A stretch of DNA of 64,000 nucleotides, taken from contig JAJEKB010020880.1 in the NCBI GenBank assembly GCA_022393335.1, positions 1-64,000 on the forward strand. The letters run 5' to 3'. A program made the translations under genes and the position numbers. Below, in pieces: positions 9,751 to 20,900 of the stretch. The notes under the pieces were generated by a model, which was given only the letters and a program-made list of their open reading frames with translations, did not search any database and was not told where the DNA came from. Each line of letters opens with the position of its first letter. The first letter of the stretch is position 1. This stretch comes from Macrotrachela quadricornifera (lineage: Eukaryota; Rotifera; Eurotatoria; Philodinida; Philodinidae).

Positions 9751-12700
9751 TTATTGTAGTCCAATTCGATGACGTCGATGTACTAATTCTTTTGTTAAAT
9801 TATCGTTATTTCGATTTCCAATAATAAGTCTTGTATTGTAGACTGGAGTTTGTTAAAATATTTGAGTCCATAATCGATGAATATCTTTTTTATATGTTGA
9901 AAGTCTTCCTTCATGTGTATAATGAATAATAAGATTGGTAGTATGTTTTGATTCTTTATTAAGTTGTGCTTTAACTAAAGGATCATTTAATTCTTCTTTT
10001 TTAGAGTCATTATCAATTGTTTTTGCTATCTGTGAAGCTATGTGATATTCACGAATACTTGGTTGATTCAATAATTGACGACGTATTGTAGCAAAATCAT
10101 TTTTATTATCTATTATTGGTAAAATAGATGATATAGAGAGATATTTTGTAAGAAATTTTTTAAATCGACTATGAATAAATCTTGGTGGATAGCTATGATA
10201 TGAATGTAAGAGATTAAATATTAGATTAATGAGAAAAAAAAATAAGTAAAAGAAAACTTACCCATTATAAAGTAACATAAGTTTGGTTGTACGTCGTTCT
10301 TCATTGAAAATTCTTAATGTCGATGAATAACGAATAGCTCGTAAAAGAGCAGCATCAATAATATTTAAAAAACTATGTCGAGAATGATCAGATTTGTAAT
10401 GGTACAACATATGGTTCTGCTGCTTCTTTATGATAAACTGATGTGATCAAATCACCATTGTTATTTTCAATAAGCACATCTAAAAATGGTATACTTTTAT
10501 CAATTTGACGAACTAATTTAATATTTGGATGGTAATTATTAGCTTGATCTAATATTTGATTAGTTTTAGTCAAAGATTCATTTGAAGTAAAGAATCTATC
10601 ATCAATATATCTAGAAAGGGGGAAATAATCTTATTTCGTTCAGAAGAAAATATCCTGTTAAACAATAAATGATACATATCGACCATAGATTTTATTTGAT
10701 GATATTTGTCGACAAATAAATTCTTTTTCCCATTTCCACATGAAAATATTAGCTAAGGTTAAAGTAAATGCTGATTCCATAGCACCACCAAGAATTTATC
10801 GATAGAATTTCTTTTCATAAATGAAGACATTTTTCGTAAAAACAATTTGTGCTAATTTTCTAATAGCATCAATAGGAACACTTTTCACTTTATGATAACC
10901 ATGTTCAAGAAGAAATTCTGTTAAAATATTTAATGATTCTTCTTGTGGTAACATTGTATATAAATCTGTTACATCAAATGTACATAGATAAGTTGTTGAT
11001 TTCAAATAACCATTTTCGACATATGTTCGAAGACGACGAATTAAATCAACACCATCAATGGTAGTTGTTTTACGAACATGTTTATCAAATAATGGTCGAA
11101 GTAACTGATCTAAAAACTTTGATATTCCAGTTGTTGGTATATTCATTGATGAGACAATTGGTCTTAATGGTGTTCCTTTCTATTTCAGAAGAAAAAAGAA
11201 AATGTGAAAAGAGAGAAATAGAAAAGATATTATTCAAAAATTATCTTATGTGGTTTTGGAAGAAAATATAAATATGCTAATGCAATTTTATCTCGTTTGG
11301 ATAACATTTTATCAAATTGCCATGCTTGAATATGTTTCTTTGAACGAAGTTCATTAAGTAAATGTATAACTGTAACAAATACGTGAAATAATGGATCATT
11401 TATTAATTCGATATAAGCTTGAGTTTTTTCTCGATAAGCTTCAGCTTTCTTTTCATAATCTTTTAAATGACCAATATGAAAGATACCACTTTTATCTGTT
11501 ACACATAGAATATGTTCCTTTCTTTAATCTCTGTTGAATTGATTTCATTAATTTTAATTCTTTTCGAGAACGATATATTTAAAGATAAGATAATGAAGAT
11601 ATATATTTTTCATAAAGATATGTGGCTAATTGTTCAGAAAATTGTTTAATTATTGTTGATGTGCTAGACATATAATGTACACGTACAAGATAAGGTACAA
11701 TAGCATCGAGAATACTATTAAATTCTTTTTCGATTTGTTTCTCTCGATATTTCAAAGAATGAAGATAACTTTGATTTAGTCTAATATAATTCGATCCTTT
11801 CATAATGAAGAAAACAATATTAACAATAAAATATCTCATTAATCTATATAATATAATTTTAAACTTACCATTATGTGAAAGATACTGTAACTGATGAGAA
11901 TTCAGAGACACTTTTGGTACATCGACAATTATTTGTGGATAAACATCTATAATTCGTTTTGATGATGATAATGAAGAACGATGACGACGATGACGTATTA
12001 ATTTGGCATGAAAACAAGATTCTTTAAAGCGGATTTGACGCAATAATATGTTTTAACAAAATGTAATAATATTTCCATTTGAGATTGATAATCTGAACAA
12101 ATTGGATCTAGAATTTGTAGTTGAAGTGTTGTGAAATCTTCTTGATATAAATCTTCATATTGTTGAATTTTAATTTCCTATTCTTCTAATTTAATATCAA
12201 GCATTTGACATTTTAATTCTTGTATGAGTTTATTGCGTTTATTCACACATTGTTCTTGATTATTAGAATTAATTTTATTCCAATCGAATGATTTTGGTAG
12301 TTTGTAACATAGAATTCTTTGTTCAAACATTGTTAAATGTTCGAAGAGTTTCATTTGTTTCTGACAAATAGTTGTCAAACAATTGATTATTTCAAACCAG
12401 AGGAAAAATAAGAGGAAAATAAATTATTTGAATGTTGAAAAATTTAACTTCTAATTAATATTTGTTCTGAAGTTAAATAGTAGCATGATAACTGTTTAAA
12501 TAAGTGTTTTTCAAAGATATTATCTATGAGTTGATTCACTTGATAATTAATTTTTCTTAAAAGATCAAAATGATGTAAACGAACAAATTCTTTTAGTTTT
12601 TCATCAATGATTTCTAACGAAGAAGATAATGCTGATGGACAAGATGAGGCTTGTATTGATATTTCCATAGAATATTGTTCAATTTTATTTCGTAATAATA

Positions 12701-13522
12701 TGAGATAATCTTCAAGATATTTTTGAATGACATCATATTCATTGGATTGTAATTTTTTGAGAATATCATCCTTTCAAAATAGTTCAAACATAAGAGTACA
12801 TAGAAAGAGAGAACCATGTGTTTTATACTTACAGACCAAATTTGATATTTGGAACCTTGATCGAAATACGTTTGATATAAATATCGAATTTGATCAACGC
12901 AAAATTGTTGGTCAAATAGTTGAAGTCTTGATAATATAAAATTTTGTTCTTGCCTTTTCTTTAGTGGATAACTTAATTGAAGACGTAAGGAATGTAGAAG
13001 TAATTTTCGTGGCATTTTTATATATTTTGATGGTTTACAAAAAGTCAATCCAACTTGACTAGATTGCCTCCGATTATTTTCATCTAATAGTATTTGTCCA
13101 TTTTTTGTATTCTTCGCTTTGTTCGATGTTTCTTCGTCAGATATCCATAATTGACTCAATGATTTTATAGAACGTTTAAGTAGATTTTGTTTTGATGGAT
13201 TTCTTTTTCGTTTACTTAATGGTTTAGTTTGTTCAGCATTTATTTGACCATTTGAGAATTGTTCAGATATTGCATAGTTGTTTTTTCTTCGAATTAAAAA
13301 TTCAATTTGTTCTAGATTTAATCCACGTGCTCGACATTTTTTTTCGAAATGGTGTAATTTTCGATTACCATGACATTTGGACTTTTTCTTATCACGATTG
13401 TCTGGTATTTATTGTCTAGTAAGTATTTGTCTTTGTGATAATATTTCCCACCATCGACCTTGAGCATCTTGTGATAAATCATGATCTGTATGTAGATCCG
13501 TAGATCTATTGCTACTAGCCAT
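9751..13522 (-). pseudogene. Penelope-like (Athena) reverse transcriptase with introns, decayed
   Basis: Start MASSNRSTDL at 13522, then the conserved N-terminal block KCHGNRKLHHFEKKCRARGL. Later come QIRFKESCFHAKLIRHRR, DVPKVSLNSHQLQYLSHNG, LAYLYFLPKPHK, GTPLRPIVSSM, TFDVTDLYTMLP (first Asp), GGAMESAFTLTLANIF, RYIDD, IPFLDVLIENN and a C-terminal HYTHEGRLSTYKKDIHRLW. Predicted GT-AG introns lie at 12771-12832, 11797-11868 and 10193-10261; another at 11181-11247 has lost its GT. Breaks: stops at 13409-13411, 12178-12180, 11579-11581, 10796-10798 and 9853-9855, frameshifts near 12040 and 11515, and a stop-containing insert before YIDD. It would have used DNA 3' ends as primer, probably at telomeres. 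Confidence 0.85.
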
Positions 13523-13793
13523 TCAATAATAATATAATCAAAATAAAATTTAAATCTAGAAAAAATATAAACATGCTTTTTTACTTAAAGATAGCTCTAA
13601 GTACTAAAATAGTTTCATTTCCAAAAAAAAGTAGCAAAAACAATTTATTAAAGTATAAAGAATATGTTTTATAATGAAAATAAAACTGAAAGTACAAGTC
13701 TTATGTTGATAAAGTATTTTAATGTATTACTGAGATACTAATCTGGTCATGAATTAGTATTTATAGTATAAGTATACATTGAGTTATACTCTT

Positions 13794-13967
13794 CTAAGAG
13801 CTATCGATCATTATAAAATAACTCTTGTTCTTCGCTTTTTTTTCTTCTATCGTTGCTTCATTTAATTGATGTTGTGACACATTTTCTTGTTCTTCTCTTA
13901 ATTGTTGTAGTTGACAAGCTAATTCACTTTATTTATTTATATTCGAATGATCTTCATAATGTGTCAT
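13794..13967 (-). pseudogene. Short coiled-coil-like ORF fragment
   Basis: Reads MTHYEDHSNINK, an in-frame TAA, then SELACQLQQLREEQENVSQHQLNEATIEEKKAKNK. The Glu/Gln/Leu pattern suggests a short coiled coil. It lies upstream of the RT start on the same strand and may be part of the Penelope-like element. Family unknown. Confidence 0.3.
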
Positions 13968-14089
13968 CTAAATTCAAATAATTTCAACAAGAAATAAATA
14001 AATGTAAAAATTTCTTGTATATTCTAATACACTAGAGGCCCCTGTGAAAGGTTAGACTCAAGGTGGAAAGTAGAACTCGTGGAATGCAT

Positions 14090-14570
14090 GCTCCAGCTGT
14101 GCCTCCCTGTATCTTTACTGTGCTCCCCTGTGTTCTCACTGTATTTCCCTGTGCCTCCGTTGTACTTTCCTACACTTTCACTGTCCTTTCTTGTACTTCC
14201 CTATACCTCCACTGTACTTTCTTGGGCTGTCACTGTATTTCTTTGCACCTCGACTGTATTTCCCTATACGTTCATTGTACTTTCCTATACTTTCGCTGAA
14301 CTCCTACTGTACTTTCCTATACTTTCGCTGTACTCCTACTGTACTTNNNNNNNNNNTACTCCTACTGTACTTTCCTATACTTTCGCTGTACTCCTACTGT
14401 ACTACTTTATATAGCCACTGTACCTTCGCTGTACTTCTCTATATTTCCACTGTGCGTCTCTATACGTCCACTGTACTTCCCTATATCGCTACTATACTTC
14501 CGCTATACTCCTGTGTACTTCCCCATGTATCCATTGTACTTTCCTGTATTTCCCTGTACTTCGATAGTCT
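14090..14570. repeat. Degenerate pyrimidine-rich minisatellite with assembly gap
   Basis: Repeated words such as CTGTACTTTCCTATACTTTCG and CTGTACTCCTACTGTACT with irregular spacing of about 15-21 nt. Ten N at 14347-14356 mark a gap, most likely of misestimated length. Long open frames in all three plus frames are a by-product of the missing stop-codon words. Confidence 0.85.
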
Positions 14571-14599
14571 GACATTTCCATTCTTGGTTGAACTTTAAT

Positions 14600-14884
14600 A
14601 AAATGGAAAAATATAATTTAACCCCTTCACTGACGAATTTAGACAGGCTAAGTTCTTTGGAAATGAGAATTAATGATAACATTCTTTAAAATTCTTTCTT
14701 GAAGAAACAGATAAACTGTGTCACTTAATCTCGGGTAACCATGAATAAATTTCTTTTATACAGTATCATTCTTCTCTCTACCAGGCTCATTGATCTTAGT
14801 TTATCATTATTCTACAACTAAAAACAAAAAAGTAGTACGTATTTGCATCAGGACCTTTGAAAAGATTGGCGCACATAAGAAATA
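14600..14884. other. Intergenic, nothing recognised
   Basis: No ORF or repeat could be supported between the minisatellite and the Tc1-like element. Confidence 0.4.
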
Positions 14885-15695
14885 CAGTGCTGGCCAAAAG
14901 TCCCGAGCCCCCCTGAAGTGCTTCAATAGTTCAAGCTACCGGCTTGAAATTTTGACTGCCTATACCTAGTGAGAAACGCTGATCGTAGACACGAACCCGA
15001 CCTCAACACGATGTAAAAGGGCTGAATTATACGGCAAACACTATCGTTATCTTGTATTGCTTATATTTCAGCTACAGAAGCACTTTTGAGTGTGCGAAAC
15101 CCATCATTCGAAAGGCTGACTTCTCAGCTTTCTCCAATAAATTTTTTAGCAGAACAGCTTTTTAGATTGCTGAAATATTACGTCCTCACAGAGTAACTAT
15201 AGAGTCTCAGTCTTGACGATTTTAAGTTCATCACTATAGAAAAACATCGTTAGATTACTCAGTTCACTTGAAAATTTTTTCTCAGCACACTCTACAGTCC
15301 ATGGATGTTTTCTGAAAGTTTCAGAGTTACAGCATGCACTGAAATGGCAATACGATGATGTTATAGTTTCATCATTGCATAGTTCATCAACCAGTTATAC
15401 CTCAATGAATTCAAGTGTACTTTCTACCCAGTATTGTACACATTAAGAGCTATATTTGCCACTAGAAAATTACCTATAAAGTATTCAGCAATAGCAAAAT
15501 ATCATTTTGCTTGATATGAGCAATGCAAGATACAGACAATGTTTGGAGTATAACTCAGTCCTATTACATTGTGTTGAGGTCGGGTTGGTGTCTACGATCA
15601 GCGTTTCTCACTAGGTACAAACAGTCAAAATTTCAAGTCGATAGCTTGAACTATTGAAGCACTTCAGGGGGGCTCGGAACTTTTGGCCAGTACTG
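14885..15695. mobile_element. Non-autonomous Tc1/mariner element with ~130-bp TIRs
   Basis: Starts CAGTGCTGGCCAAAAGTC after TA (14883-14884) and ends with the inverse of CAGTACTGGCCAAAAGTT before TA (15696-15697). The TIRs extend over about 14885-15015 and 15565-15695 with few mismatches. The CAGTNCTGGCCAAAAG end and TA duplication are typical of Tc1-like elements. The 550-bp interior has no transposase ORF. Confidence 0.85.
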
Positions 15696-15709
15696 TACTG
15701 TGAGTATAA

Positions 15710-16048
15710 AATATTATATAGACGACTGACATATATATGTATATGCATAATAGATAGACATATACGAAATATATACATAATGTGTAGACATACACGACGT
15801 ATATATATAATATATGTATATTTTGTTTTTGTTCTGAGACCATTCATATAAATTTTCCTAACTGAAAAGTTTGTCTATTATAATTTAGATAGATATATTA
15901 AAGAATAACTACTACAATATAGATATGCAGAAGACTGTCCATAGATGGTCATTTCATATATTTACGTATATGTATATTTCTTTTTTGCGTCCTGTAATAA
16001 ATTAGAAGAAGTTCCTGAAGGAAACTGCACCTTGTATAATGCGATATA
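15710..16048. repeat. TA-rich microsatellite and spacer
   Basis: Stretches of TATATATGTATATGC and similar at about 15715-15815 and again near 15955-15975. No gene seen. Confidence 0.6.
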
Positions 16049-16844
16049 ATGGGTGGGCCATAAATAATGGCGGTCTCCGTATTTTGACTATACCTTTTTT
16101 TCTTTTTGATCTGTAGAGCTGACTTTTTTTTCCAGACGATGCGCCGTTAAATTCTCTACAAAAGCATAATCAAATATACTTCTATAGTAAATTAAGGAAA
16201 AAAATTAAACGAAGATTATTTAGCACATAAAAAGTTCCCAACTTTCAAAGCTAATGAATGTTCCATAATGAATGGCCGATGTTTGTATCTCTTTTTTTAG
16301 CACTTAATTGGTTTATTCTAAAATCAAAGTATACTAAAAGATGCAGCAAGAAAAGCTCTACAATTTACAACGAACAGTTTATTTTGTATATATGCACCTT
16401 TTGTTTTTAAAATAAGCAAAATTCTGTGCAACCAATAAATGATCTTGTTCGCAGCGTCGAGAATTGGTCGCACAAAATTTTGTCCATTTCGAAAGCAAAA
16501 AGTGCATATATAAAATAAGATTTTTAATGCAACATGTAGAGCTTTTCATGCTGCATCTTATGGTATAATTTGCTTTTAAAATAAACGACCTTGATGGCAA
16601 AAAAAGAGTCACAAACACCAGCGAATCATAAGACATTTGCTACTTTTGAAAGTTGGGTACTTTTTATGTGCTAAATAATCTTCGTTTAATTTTTTTCCTT
16701 AATTTACTATAGAAGTATGTTTGATTATGCTTTTGTAGAGAATTTGACGGTGCATCGTTTGGAAAAAGAATCAGCTCTAAGGATCAAAAAGAAAAAAAGT
16801 TATAGTCAAAATACGGAGACCGCCATTATTTATGGCCTACCCGT
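16049..16844. mobile_element. Long-TIR non-autonomous DNA element
   Basis: Left end ATGGGTGGGCCATAAATAAT and right end (inverted) ACGGGTAGGCCATAAATAAT are flanked by TA at 16047-16048 and 16845-16846. Inverted homology extends about 200 bp inward on both sides (to about 16260 and from about 16640). The core holds two facing copies of a GATGCAGC...AAAAGCTCTACA unit that is also found in the element at 27744-29103. No transposase. Confidence 0.85.
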
Positions 16845-17218
16845 TAGATATAATACATATAATAAATAAATATGTATACGAACAGATACCAGTGAAAATC
16901 ATAGCATATATAATAAAACTTTTATTAGACGATTAAATAATTTTTTAATATTCAATTGTTCATGTGAGATTAAGAATAAAATATGTCAGAAAGTGGAATA
17001 TTGATAGAATGTAGTATAGTTCAAATGATGCAAATATATATACTCAAATTATGAATGAACAAACTTGACGTCTACACCTAATGAATGAGTAGAAAAGAAA
17101 ATAAGTTAATAGAATAATGTACACAGATGGTCATCATCATCATGCTCACATATGTATATGTATATATGTATATATATTTTTTTCCGTTCTGTGACCAATC
17201 AGAAATAAATGCGGAAAC

Positions 17219-17236
17219 CTCGGATTTAAATCCGAG
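17219..17236. repeat. 18-bp perfect palindrome
   Basis: CTCGGATTTAAATCCGAG. The same palindrome with about 50 bp of similar flank occurs at 63356-63373. Confidence 0.9.
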
Positions 17237-17439
17237 AGTTATGTGTACTTCAAAAAGTAAATAAGACGTATGAGTCATTCTATAATGTGTCGCGTATAGC
17301 TCGCCGGGTACGAATCCAGGTCCCGATCTGAAAATTTTAAGTTGACCTAGTCTAGTCACGTTCTAACACCGTAAATTATTATTGACCAGAAAAATATTCA
17401 TTATATACAATAATTTTTGCTTTGATTTTCTTTAGTTTT

Positions 17440-19727
17440 TTCATATTTTCTTCAGAAAACGGTGAATCTATTTATGAATAAATTGGGATTTTGTATTTAT
17501 TATAATGGCACCCATTATAATGCTCTTATACCTTTTCAAGATGATCTTCAACAATTTGTACCACACTTTGACTTAATTAACATGAGTTTAGAATATGAAA
17601 CAAGCTTTAACTAAAAAAACAAATTTTCATTTATGCAAATTAATAAAGTCTTTGGAACTAACTCCTCGCCACGTCCTACTGGACAAAAAGAGAGCATCTG
17701 TAGGGCCTAAGGAGCAGTTCCTTAGTGCGCTCAAAGATAAAAATTTTTAGATAGGTTGATCAAAATCAATCTATCGCGAACTTTGCTTTTCGAGTGCATA
17801 AAAATAAGGTTGGCTCTATGGAGAACAAACGAATGTGACACAGACACAATTAAGTTATATGGCTTTTTTATGGTTTTTCTCACGTGTCACATTGAAGAAA
17901 TATTAAGCGCAGCATATCTATCCCTATTATTTTGAATCATTTTATAGCTCTTAACGAGTTTAATCTACTCTGAAAAAAATGGTATTGGTAACATCGAAAA
18001 CAAACAAATATCACACTGGCACATTGTCAAGATATATGAGTTCTTCAGTTTTTCGACACTGCCATACAGAGGAAATCTTGTGCGAACTTATTTACTCGTA
18101 TAAATTAGCATCATTTCGCAGCCCATGGAATTCTCTATCTATTGGTATATGATAGTTGAAGTTTTGTTTTGACTATGATAAATCTTTTCTTTAAAGAAAA
18201 TTAGAAAAATTAGAAAAGGTCATTATTTACAGAAAAAATTAGAATATTTTTACCGTAACGCAGCAAATCCTTAATGGATCCTCCTCATCTTCTCCTCTCG
18301 ACTGAGATATTGATGAGATCATTCTATGTACAAAATTTCATGACAATTGGATGAGCCATTCAAAAGCTATCGTGTAAACGGACGGACGAACGGACGGCCG
18401 GACACACTAATCGATTCTAGAGTCTATGAACTTTTTGAGTACACCAAAAGGACTGTTTGAGTCAACCAACTCAATTATCTAACGAAAAAGTTTTATAGAT
18501 ATAAGTCAAACTGAAGTAGAATGCATCATAAGTTATTAGCGCATGGTTTATGTCACGACTAAACAGTAAAAAGTAAAAATGATTGACGACAAATTGATTT
18601 TCATCGAACTCTCTAAAGACTATCTATCTTGAGTATATGCTCAGCATTTGGACCTTATCTCGTGAACGAGTTGGCCATTTTAGCTCTGGGACATCTCATT
18701 TGGACAGAAAACAGTTTAGTCTACAAATTCATTCTACTCAAGTGAGTAACTTTTGAGATAAAAGAAGTGATAGAATTCCAAAACTGAGGAAATTCGAAGC
18801 AATATTAGACAGCGGGAGGTGGTTTTTTGGATTTTTCTCACCTGCTGCACGAGATCTTAGGCTTATTTTTCTATAAGAAGTAGATCTCATCAAGACACAT
18901 CTTTTGCCACTGAATTGAAAGAATAAAGAAACCTGGGGAAGCAAGCTACCATGGATGATACTGTAGTCGATCCTATCTGGTGAACATTGATTTAACTCCC
19001 ACAGTGATATAATATCTTTAGAAATCACACAAATCGAGTTCGGATTCGTGATCAGCTTGGAAAACTGGGTATGGAGGAGTTATTTTCAGAATGTATTTAT
19101 GCTTGTATCTAGCGAGATTATGGTGATAGGTAATCCCATGGATCTATGATAGATATATGATATACAGAGATATCAGTATTTTCATAATAATGCACCAATA
19201 TTAATAGCTATCGAGTTCGGATTTTTTCCATTTGATAACTCTTTTTAGTAGCGACAAAACCATGCTTCTAGAACACTTCAAACTACTAGTCACCTGAGAC
19301 ATATTTACGTACCCTGGCCTTAAGATACAGATTTTGTGCATTTTTGGACCTTGTTTAGGCAACTTTCACTTAAAAAACTACGATTTCATTCAAAACTAAT
19401 ATCATATTCGGAATCAGCGTTAAAAACTGAGTCGATTCATATATATTTTAAATAGTTCTGAGAAAAAAAAATTTTTTTTGAAAAAATCCCTGTACCTCCC
19501 CTCAGGGATAGTCTAGTGAATAATGACAATTTTCTCGATAACTCAACTATTTCTTGCCAGATCCTTCTCATCTTCGAACTCGACCGAGATATTGATGAGA
19601 CAATTCTGTGCACAAAATTTCAGTTCAATCGAATGTAATTGTGAAAAGTTATCGTGTAAACGGCCGGACGGCCGGACACACAGACCGATTTTAGTAGTGT
19701 ACTCACTTTTTGAGTACACAAAAAATG
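17440..19727 (+). repeat. Dispersed 2.28-kb non-coding repeat, copy 1
   Basis: Matches 60113-62388 in inverted orientation over essentially its full length, and its 18560-19190 part matches 63395-64000 directly. It contains two related internal blocks at about 18285-18450 and 19550-19725, both ending in GGACGG/GGCCGG-rich words and TTTTTGAGTACAC. No ORF has protein character. It is probably a non-autonomous mobile element of unknown class; no clear terminal repeats or target-site duplication were found. Confidence 0.75.
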
Positions 19728-19984
19728 TGACGAAATGTAGGGAAACAAGGGTTTTCATACTCCACAATTAGCGGATACCAACTGATATTTTAGTCATTGA
19801 ATTACGAACACTGATTCGTTGTTTTTTTATATTTTGATATTATATATGGACCTGGTTTCCGACCACTCAAACATAGAATGTGAGAAATATTCGCCGATAT
19901 ACTTAGTGAACTCTATCGCGATTGATATATTTTCCATTCGTGAAGTTATTGAGTAAAAGTACAAATGATATGATGGACGATGCG

Positions 19985-20215
19985 TAAGTATTTATTTCTT
20001 CCCATCGGATAGTGTCGAACACTGAACCTTTTATATTTGTTTTGTTTGTTTCAGTAAGATAAATTCGAACTCTGTCCCACGCATATACAAACTTTATTTT
20101 ACTTTTTCCGTCGCATGGATTCGAACTGGGTCCATGTATATATATGTATATATAAACTTTTTTTCTATGGCGTAGACTCGAACAGTGAACCATTGACAGG
20201 AATGAATGAATTTTT
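19985..20215. repeat. Four degenerate ~55-bp units with TCGAAC core
   Basis: Units near 20001, 20052, 20108 and 20166 each carry a TCGAAC word followed by a GAACC or GTCC-type word and an AT-rich tail. One, GGATTCGAACTGGGTCC, resembles an inverted tRNA B box. No tRNA fold was found. Confidence 0.5.
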
Positions 20216-20599
20216 TGTTAACCTTCACTTTGTTTGATCTATGTCCTATACTATCTAGTCGAACTGACTATTGGCGTGGTGAACCATGGTCACCAGTTCG
20301 ATCCTAGAAAAGTACAAATATTTATTCTTCGGAATAAAGCAGCTGAAAACTGAATCTCATTCAGGTCGGCTTTTCGACGGTCCGCGTAAAGTGTAATGAT
20401 GCTGTAGTTAAGTGTCATTCGCCAGGGCAACGCCTCTCCGTGTTACAGCCAAGCCGTAGCGTAGTTAGCCGCGGTGAGGTTTGTAATACACCCCTGCCAA
20501 TCTGGGTGGGTGACAGCAACTAGGCTGCTTTTAGCGCATTGTGGTTCCCGCGCTGGGTATGAGGGTAGGTTTTTTGCAATTTTTTTCTGCAAATATTCA

Positions 20600-20900
20600 C
20601 ATTTAGCTTTTATAGACACTAGCCTGAACATATCAAGACATCGCAAATATACCATTCTGTACGGCGTGAAAAACTGCATCGAACCATGTAGATTAAACTT
20701 CATTGTAAAAGGATTATTATGAATCCCCAGGGATGACTTTAGTATTTGTGTAGTACATATTCACACATTTTGGACAGTTTGGTCCTTGTGAAAAGTTTTG
20801 GCCAAAAAAATGAAGACATGGCAACTATACCATTTTGTAGCCCGTGAAAAACTGCATCCAACCATATAGGTAAAATTTCTTTGTAAAGAGATTTTTATTG
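20600..20900 (+). repeat. Direct repeat of ~85 bp, two copies
   Basis: 20640-20725 and 20810-20895 share the order AAGACAT, ATACCATT, then CGTGAAAAACTGCATC, an AACCAT word and TTGTAAA. The copies are about 170 bp apart. Nature unknown. Confidence 0.7.

Larger units (their letters stand above)
6560..13530 (-). mobile_element. Athena-type Penelope-like retroelement with hammerhead array
   Basis: On the minus strand the order is a broken intron-containing reverse transcriptase (13522 to 9751), a Q/N-rich ORF (9466-9083), a second small spliced ORF (8535-8120), a G/T-rich non-coding region and then several hammerhead motifs (7066-6574). No GIY-YIG endonuclease follows the RT, which fits the endonuclease-lacking Athena group known from bdelloid telomeric regions. 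Boundaries are approximate: the 3' end is placed just outside the last hammerhead and the 5' end at the RT start codon. The element may extend to about 14 kb. Confidence 0.85.

Noticed and set aside
14063..14598. Overlapping 78-135 codon ORFs rich in Tyr, Leu, Phe and Ser on the plus strand
   Set aside because: They are translations of the minisatellite in all three frames and run through the N gap; no protein character beyond the repeat.
17270..17345. tRNA-like B box GGGTACGAATCC
   Set aside because: No A box at proper distance and no cloverleaf; treated as chance or SINE debris.
20400..20560. Possible tRNA-derived SINE with A-box-like TAGCGTAGTTAGC
   Set aside because: No convincing B box downstream and no second copy in the window.
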